A DNA stretch of 64,000 nucleotides from Laguncularia racemosa (lineage: Eukaryota > Streptophyta > Magnoliopsida > Myrtales > Combretaceae): assembly GCA_037954665.1 (NCBI GenBank), contig JBBMOL010000179.1, forward strand, positions 1,054,001 through 1,118,000, in the 5' to 3' direction. The first letter of the stretch is position 1. Each line of letters opens with the position of its first letter. Shown here in pieces: positions 57,757 through 64,000 of the stretch. The notes beneath the pieces are model-generated. The model had not been told where the DNA came from and did no database searches. It saw only the letters and a program-made list of their open reading frames with translations. Made by a program: the position numbers and the translations under genes.

Positions 57757-59140
57757 TGCCCCCGCAAGATGGACGGTGGTACAGTAAGTCCAATCTTGTT
57801 GATGAGGCATTGAAATTGAGAACGAGGAAGTGGTTTTGTGAGTGCATCAGCTAGTTGATCAGATGACGAAATATGTGAGATACGAAGAAGACCCTATTGA
57901 ACTTGTTCACGGATGAAGTGATAATCAAGAGCAACATGTTTCATTCGTGTGTAGAAGATAGGATTGGAGCAAAGATTCATCGCCCCAACATTGTCACAGT
58001 AGATTACCGGAGGGAGGTGATGAGAAAAACTTAGTTCTTGAAGTAACGAGGAGATCCACCGTAGTTCAGCTGCTGTAGAGGCAACTGCTCTGTATTCTGC
58101 TTCAGTGGATGAGCGGGCAACAATGCGTTGTTTCTTAGAGCTCCATGAGATGGGATTGCTGCGAGGTAGACAATGTAAGCACTAGTTGATGTATAATCAT
58201 CTTTGTCACTAGCCCAGTCAGCGTCGGAGAAGGCATGAAGATGCTGAGCAGGCGATTTGCGAAGAGAAATGCCATGAGTTGTGGTGCCCCGAAGATACCT
58301 GAGGAGACGTTTTGCAGCTTGCCAGTGTGTAGTAGTCGATTGGTGCATGAACTGGGATAGTTTGTTGACGGTATAGGCAATGTCTGGGCGAGTGAGGGAG
58401 AGATATTGTAGGCTTCGACCACATGCCGAAATTCCTTCGGATCTGTTAGAGGCGAGCCATCACGGAGAATTAATGGAGGAGAAACCGCTAGTGGTGTAGT
58501 GACCGGTTTAGCAGTAGTCATGTTTGTCCGAAGAAGAAGATCTTCAATATATTTCCGTTGATTGAGAAACAGGCCAGTGGTGGTCGGTAGGACTTCAACA
58601 CCAAGAAAGTAATGGAGGAATCCCATGTCTTTGATGGAGAATCGAGTAGCCAGAGATTGTATGCAGTTGTGGACAGCAGAGGTGGGAGTTCCAGTAATGA
58701 TGATGTCGTCAACATAAACAAGGAGAAAGAGAGATGTGGTGGGTGACCGAAGGATGAATAGAGAGGAATCTGCCAGAGAGTTGTGAAAGCCAGAGTGAAG
58801 TAAGTGTTGACGGAGTTCATGGTACCAAGCACGGGGAGCTTGTTTAAGACCGTAGATTGCTTTACGGAGTTTGCACACATGGTGAGGACGATCAGGATCA
58901 ATGAAGCCAGGAGGTTGGGCCATATAGACTTCATCGTTGAGAGTACCTTGGAGAAAGGCATTGTTGACGTCAAGTTATGAAGTGGCCAGGCATGGGTTAC
59001 TGCTAAGCTGAGGATGAGTCGGACGGTGACAGGCTTGATTACTGGACTGAAGGTTTCAGTGTAGTCCACCCTAGGGCGTTGGTGGAATCCTTTGCAACGA
59101 GGCGAGCTTTGTACCTGTCAAGCGAACCGTTAGGAAGAAA
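57757..59140 (-). pseudogene. Copia F reverse transcriptase and RNase H
   Basis: RT words on the minus strand: 'CKWIFRTKFLPNGSLDRYKA' (before 59110), 'DYTETFSPVIKPVTVRLILS', then open frame 58923-58135 'MAQPPGFIDPDRPHHVCKLR', 'AIYGLKQAPRAWYHELRQHL', 'SLFLLVYVDDIIITG' (YVDD intact), 'IKDMGFLHYFLGVEV'. A one-base deletion near 58425 shifts the frame before 'SLQYLSLTRPDIAY'. RNase H follows: 'AAKRLLRYLRGTTTHGISLR', 'HAFSDADWASDKDDYTSTSA', another one-base loss near 58160, then readable 'SSTEAEYRAVAS'-like sequence and a 'QLADALTKPL'-like end near 57850. Frameshifts near 58975 and 59090 also separate RT pieces. Confidence 0.9.
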
Positions 59141-60806
59141 TTTGGTTCGAAAAATCCACTTACAACCAATGATATTGTGATGAGGGTGGGGTGCTGTGAG
59201 TTCCCACGTGCCATTGCGGATAAGGGCATTAAATTCATCAGACATAGCCACCCGCCAATTGGAGTCTTTGAGCGCCTGAGTGATGGTGCGAGGTTCTATA
59301 AATGAGGAAGGAGGTGGAGCTGTGGCAAGAAGACTGAGTTTGTGAATTGGTTTGTGAATGTTATGTTTGGAGCGGGTGATAATGGTGCGAGTAGGAGCAG
59401 GTATGGGGGAGTTGACAGTGAGCATGTTGCCTGTGGGAGGGGGAAGAGCAGTAGTGGGTGGGATGGAGAGTGAGGAGGTGACGGTGGAAGAATAGGAAGA
59501 TGAAGTGAGCACCAGTCTGTAGGCGTCAAGGGAGTGGTGTTGAGAGAGGGAGATTTTTGAAAGGGAAAGACTGATTCAACAAAACGAACATGACGTGAGA
59601 CATAGAGTCGACCAGTTGGAGTATGAAGACAGAGGTATGCATTCTGGATGGAGGAATATCCCACAAACACACATGGCAGGGAGCAAGGTTCAAGCTTGTG
59701 TTTGGTGTAGGGACGTAGCCAAGGATAGCATAGGCAACCGAAGCTACGGAGCTTTGTATAGTTGGGTGTGGTTGCAAAGAGTTGGAAGGCCGGGGAGAGG
59801 TGGTGGAAGTGTTGGAGTAGGGAGGCGATTGATGAGGTAGACAGCCGTGAGGAAGGCATAAGGCCAGTAGGTGAGAGGCATGGAGGCGTGGGAGAGGAGT
59901 ATAAGGCCGGTTTCAACAATGTGACGGTGACGGCGTTCAGAGTATCCATTATGTTCAGGTGTATGGGGAGGAGTGGTGAGATGAGTGATGCCGTGAGTGG
60001 CCAAGTAAGGAGCAAGTGCTTGGTATTCACACCATTGTCCGAGTAGAGAGTCTTAATGGTACGGGTGAAGCGATTTTCAACTAAAGTCTTGAACCGTATG
60101 AAGATAGGGAGAATGTCGGATTTGCGCTTAAGAGGAAAAAGCCAAACGTATTTGGTGAAATGATCAACGAAGATTACATAATATTTGAAGTTGTTGACTG
60201 ACGTAATGGGAGATGTCCATACATCTGTAAAGAGAATTTCGAGAGGAGAAGATGAGGTTAATGTTGATGCATTGAAAGGCAACTTATGACTTTTATTACA
60301 ATGACAAGAAGTACAAGTAAATGAAGATTGCTCTAATCTAGATGCAGCTAAATTCCGAGTGTGAAGGAGATGCTTGAGGATGGGCAGAGAGGGATGTCCA
60401 AGACGTGATGCCAAGTGTGAAGAGAGGTAGCAGTGCTGGAGAAGGCCAGTAGCAGTGGAGACGTGGGGGGCCAAATATAGATCCCATCCTTAGTGCGACC
60501 TTGGAGGAGAATGGTGCCTGTGCGGAGATCCTTCACATAGAACGAGGAAGGTAAGAATTCAATGGAGGCGTGATTGGATTTGCAAAATTGAGAGACAGAA
60601 ATGAGATTGCGATGCATGGATGGAATACACAGAACATTGTTTAATGTAAAGGAGTGAGATGAAGAGGGTAGAGAAATGAAACCGGTATGAGTGATGGGAA
60701 GTCCGGAGCCGTCACCAATGATGATTTCATCCGTGCCGTCATAGGGACTGTGGATAGCGAGGTTGTTGAGATCTGTAGTGACATGGTGAGTGGCGCCACT
60801 GTCCAA
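59141..60806 (-). pseudogene. Copia F protease and integrase
   Basis: The protease starts 'WLLDSGATHHVTTDLNNLAI' (catalytic DSG intact; open frame 60806-60348). Pre-integrase: 'NNVLCIPSMHRNLISVSQFC' and 'LASRLGHPSLPILKHLLHTR'. Integrase zinc part: 'CTSCHCNKSHKLPF'. Core: 'LEILFTDVWTSPITSVNNFK' (Asp), 'YYVIFVDHFTKYVWLFPLKR', 'LYSDNGV' (Asp), 'TPEHNGYSERRHRHIVETGL' (Glu). C-terminal: 'LRSFGCLCYPWLRPYTKHKL', 'PCVFVGYSSIQNAYLCLHTP'. Frameshifts near 60010 and 59745 split the core. A Pro/Ser-rich linker leads to RT. Confidence 0.9.
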
Positions 60807-61847
60807 CAGCCAGGAAGGAGGGGCAGATGAGGATGCTGCAGTGTTGGCCTGCGTCTGCTGTGATGAGGGCTGCTGCGGATGAGGTTGTAGTGATGGATAT
60901 GACTGTGTAGACAGGGTGAAGGGGGTGGAAGGTCTTGCATAGGGGTGTTGTTGGCGAAATAGCGGACAATGAGCAACTACATGCCCGTGTTGTCGACACC
61001 ATTGGCAACGGCCAAGAAAAGGGCATGGGGGGCGAGGTGTGGCGGGGGAAAACGAGCGAGTAGTAATGGAAGGTGGAGACTGGGAGGGAGGAGCTATGGG
61101 AAACGATCGAGGTAGGTGTTGGCGATGAGACCATCGGGTGGGGCGTGCTTGGGAGGTGTGAGCTGAGGCAGGGAGAGTGGAGGTTGGGAGGGAGGTGGCG
61201 TGAAAGGCGAGTTCTTTGTTGAGGAGTTTTTCATGTAGTTCTTCAAAGGAGATAGGGGTGTCGCGGCTGTTAACTGCATCAATGACCGATTGATAAGACT
61301 CCTCTAGGCCATCAAGGACTTTATCGATGAGGTCTTCATGATCTAAGGGTTTCCTAAGGGCTGCAAGTTCATCTGTACGAATTTTGATTGATTACATATA
61401 GTCTGTGATCGAGTTGGAGCCTTTGTTGATGTGTTTCAGATTGTCTTTCAGCTCTTTGATGTGTCCACGGGTAGGTTTGGCATAGGTGTTGGCAAGAATT
61501 TGCCATGCTTGGAGAGAGGTGTCAGCTTGAGTGATGAGAGGGACAATGTTGGAGGAGAGGGTGCCCACAAGTGCTCCGAAAAGCAGCTTGTCTTAGCGTT
61601 TCCAGGTGACATATGCTGGGTTTGGTGTGATGCTGTCATCTATTATGATATTGGCCGCTGGTGGTGGGTGAGAGCCATCGATGAACTTGGATAGATCATA
61701 TCCTATGAGTATGGCTTCAATTTGGGTTTTCCATGAGAGATAGTTGGAGTTGTTAAGTTTGATAGAGTTTTAGATGGTGATCATGATGAGGGGTTGGGTT
61801 GGTTCCATGTTGTTTTGGATGATGGTTGAGGTGTCTTCTGAGGTCAT
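60807..61847 (-). pseudogene. Copia F gag
   Basis: Starts at ATG 61847 ('MTSEDTSTIIQNNMEPTQPL'). The UBN2-type capsid reads 'LNNSNYLSWKTQIEAILIGY', 'LLFGALVGTLSSNIVPLITQ', 'AWQILANTYAKPTRGHIKEL', 'DEDLIDKVLDGLEESYQSVI'-like, 'TPISFEELHEKLLNKELAFH'. A Pro/Ser/Thr-rich linker leads to one zinc knuckle 'CQWCRQHGHVVAHCPLF' (~61010). At least two in-frame stops (~61770, ~61393) are present. Confidence 0.87.
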
Positions 61848-61899
61848 GATCGTGAGGTTGATTGTAGAGGGTTTTGGTTTGATCTTAGGTGCTGTGGAG

Positions 61900-61913
61900 A
61901 GGCTCTGATACCA
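61900..61913 (-). promoter_or_regulatory. Primer binding site of copia F
   Basis: TGGTATCAGAGCCT on the minus strand, exactly the canonical initiator tRNA-Met complement, starting at the first base after the LTR. Confidence 0.95.
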
Positions 61914-62261
61914 TGTAAAGATAGGAAGATAATTCTTGTTTTTCCTTGATTATTTTTCTGTTGTTGTACATATATATACATGTTGATTTTGTTGTGTTAC
62001 AAATCTATTGTTTTGATCTGAGTTAATCCTAATTCCTTAACTGTTATTGGTCCTGATCTATTTGTTGTTGCTGTGGTTGATCTGATCTACGGTTGCTGTT
62101 GTTAATCTGGAGTGCTGCGATTGCTGTTGCTGTGATTGATCTGGTCTGCAGTTGCTGAAGTTAATCTTGATTACTGCTGCTGCTGTTGGTGATCCGAATC
62201 TTGTGCTGCTGTGGATGTGTGTTGTTGAGTTGTTGGATTTGCTGGTTGGTGATGTTTATCA
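61914..62261 (-). repeat. 5' LTR of copia F
   Basis: 348 bp, TGTAAAG...TTTATCA on the plus strand. It includes 29 bases ('ggtgatccgaatcttgtg' region, ~62187) missing from the 3' copy. Confidence 0.95.
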
Positions 62262-64000
62262 CTGTTTAGGTGGGTGTTCTGAAGCCTAATCCCTATCTAT
62301 AGGTTTCATAAAATCATTAAAATTATCTTATAAGGTTTATTATTGTAAATTGAAGATTCAAGTGAAATGTGATTAAGTTTAAACTGTCAATTTTTGCTGC
62401 TGGCTAATATTCTCTCTTATCATTATTTAATTTTTGAATTATGGTAATTAGTGGAGTTCTATTGAGTTGATCCTCGGAGTTTAGAAATTTGTTGTTAAAA
62501 AAATTGGAACTTGATTTTGTTGCTTCAGGACGAGTTTCGAAATTAGAGACTTAACCTCGTATTTTTCAACCATTAAAATAAACTATGACGAGTGTGAGAT
62601 GGTTTTCCTATTCCACTCGAAGAAAAAAAGGATTAACTTGTAGGTATTCATTTAAACACTGCTTTTGTTAGATCATATGTAAATATGTCATCAAAATATT
62701 GCATAGATAATATATCCTGACCGGATGTTATTGCAAATCGCCCCGATTCAGCTAGGCTAGAGCGTCGGCACATATATGTAAAACGCTACTTGGATGGTTG
62801 ATATATTTTAATTGCAATATTTATTTCCACCATTGAGCTTCAACCTGTTCCCGTATTATCAGTTTATAAGAGGGGAAAGGGTCAACTCTGTAAAATTAAT
62901 TATGCAACATATAAGAGAAAGTGGAGGAATACATTATATGTAAAAAAATTATAAAATAAGTATGGCATATTCCACAATAATTATAAAGCGTCGAATTTAG
63001 TTAAAATATATCTTTTCATTCGAATAAAGCAAGAAGGTTCACCGTCATTTTGTCTTATTGTGATTTTATATCACTACTAACCATGTAATTACTAAGTTCC
63101 CATAAGTAACAAATTCTACATGTTTTATATAACCAAATGGAAAATTAATTTGGTAATTTTGTTATTGTTAGTCTCTCCACTTACAGGTAAAATCTTAAAA
63201 AATAGAAATGTATATTTTAAGAAGATGGAGTATGCTAAGTAATTTCAAAAATTAAGAGACCAGCTGGTGTAATTTACCTAAGATGCAGCTAGAGTCGAGC
63301 TAGCCATGTACATATTAGCAGATCATGCTTCCGTAATGTAGGTGTTAAAGTTGAAAAGATAATTTTTTAAAAATGAAAAGTGTAATAGTTAAATACCTAT
63401 ATATACATAATATTAATTATTCTACAACGAAAAAAATACGCGTTGAAGTAATTTAGAAAAAAAAAAAAAAAGAAGTTAAACAAAGATAAAATTTTTGCTT
63501 TGTGTTTTTAAATTTTTTTTGGATTATTTTGTGACAAAGATAAAAAAAGAAACAAAGAAGTTGAGAGGTTTTAATTTATATGTCCAATTTTAAAGAAATA
63601 AAATCGCTTAACAATTACTTTTAACGTCATGACAAAAGAGTATAGAAAGATAGATGCGACATTGAAAAAAGCAATCTAGTAGTGTACATTGAATATACGG
63701 AAATATTCAGGCATACTTTTAAGAATTTTATAGATAAAAATGTGAAGTTTCAAAATAGAATCAACTTAATAATAAAGATATAGATAGATAGATAGATAGA
63801 TATAGAAGGAATTTATATACATGTAAATTATAATTAAAGTAAATACGGCTCTTAACAAGGAAAATAAAAATTAATTGACAACATTTAAGAAAAAAATTAA
63901 TAAGAAGTTAAAAAATATATATATAATTTCAATCATAAGATGGACACTTATCACAAACATTATCAAACAAGAACTTAAGTGCCCTTCTACAAATTATTCC
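62262..64000. other. AT-rich DNA without recognised genes
   Basis: No coding domain on either strand and no repeat shared with the rest of the window. A(n) run at 63458-63471. The first bases (CTGTTTAGGTGGGTG) continue the sequence left of copia F. Confidence 0.45.
63778..63804. repeat. (GATA)n microsatellite
   Basis: About six tandem TAGA/GATA units in AT-rich DNA. Confidence 0.9.

Larger units (their letters stand above)
57438..62261 (-). mobile_element. Copia F: full-length, youngest retrotransposon in the window
   Basis: 4824 bp on the minus strand. LTRs are 61914-62261 (5') and 57438-57756 (3'), with CTGTT on both sides (57433-57437; 62262-62266). By eye the LTRs differ by five substitutions and one 29-bp indel, about 1.6%, far less than any other pair here. 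The PBS is perfect. One polyprotein from gag to RNase H is readable but has several single-base frameshifts, so it is recently dead or a defective copy. The lineage looks like Ale/Retrofit-type copia (inference). Confidence 0.95.

Noticed and set aside
59595..60046. Plus-strand open frames rich in Gly/Arg (59595-59840, 59762-60046)
   Set aside because: Antisense shadows of the copia F integrase, which shows clear domain motifs on the minus strand.

Overview
This is plant nuclear DNA, almost certainly from a eudicot. It holds TIR-NBS-LRR (TNL) type resistance-gene remains, a class missing from grasses, buried in plant Ty3/gypsy and Ty1/copia LTR retrotransposons plus one L1-type LINE. The NLR fragments resemble the flax L6 / Myrtales TNL group (MHDxLRDLGR motif, FLDIA motif, 'DITEDWKGW' in the LRR), but the species cannot be named from sequence alone. 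No host gene in the window looks intact. Every coding region seen is broken by stops, frameshifts, truncation or insertions.

Layout. 1-8731: element G, with direct ~3.1 kb LTRs (1-3082, 5654-8731), a primer binding site and a polypurine tract. Between these lies an antisense NB-ARC fragment (NLR1) that carries its own 895-bp insertion (3924-4818, TSD ACTTA). 8732-9190: a diverged end piece of the same LTR family. 9577-30562, minus strand: a second NLR pseudogene (NLR2), split into three blocks by two related chromodomain-type gypsy elements, B (10139-19287) and C (21753-30420; perfect TSD ATTAC). 30722-33141: copia A, 5' LTR to integrase, truncated. 33142-39296, minus: an Athila/Tat-type gypsy fragment split by D1 (34117-37981; TSD CATAA), a gag-protease deletion derivative. 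39297-~44060, minus: D2, a longer relative of D1 with a 3' LTR but no 5' LTR. ~44066-46476: copia B, 3' half. 47358-48135: a possible hAT-like nonautonomous element. 48230-54113: a LINE (ORF1 and the endonuclease part of ORF2) split by copia C (48367-52327, minus; TSD AAATA). 54117-56299: a solo LTR of the G family sitting in or beside the LINE endonuclease. 57438-62261, minus: copia F (TSD CTGTT), the youngest element by LTR identity. 56300-57437 and 62262-64000 are AT-rich and without recognisable genes.

How the parts relate. The original landscape was probably an NLR cluster: NLR1 and NLR2 are on the same strand, about 4 kb apart. Retrotransposons then accumulated and nested. Insertion order can be read from interruptions and target-site duplications: NLR2 before B and C; Athila before D1 and D2; LINE before copia C. 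In B and C many in-frame stops are TAG/TGA where relatives have Trp or Gln, as expected from cytosine deamination in methylated, silenced repeats. All element calls come from reading translated domains and aligning repeats by eye. No database search was possible.
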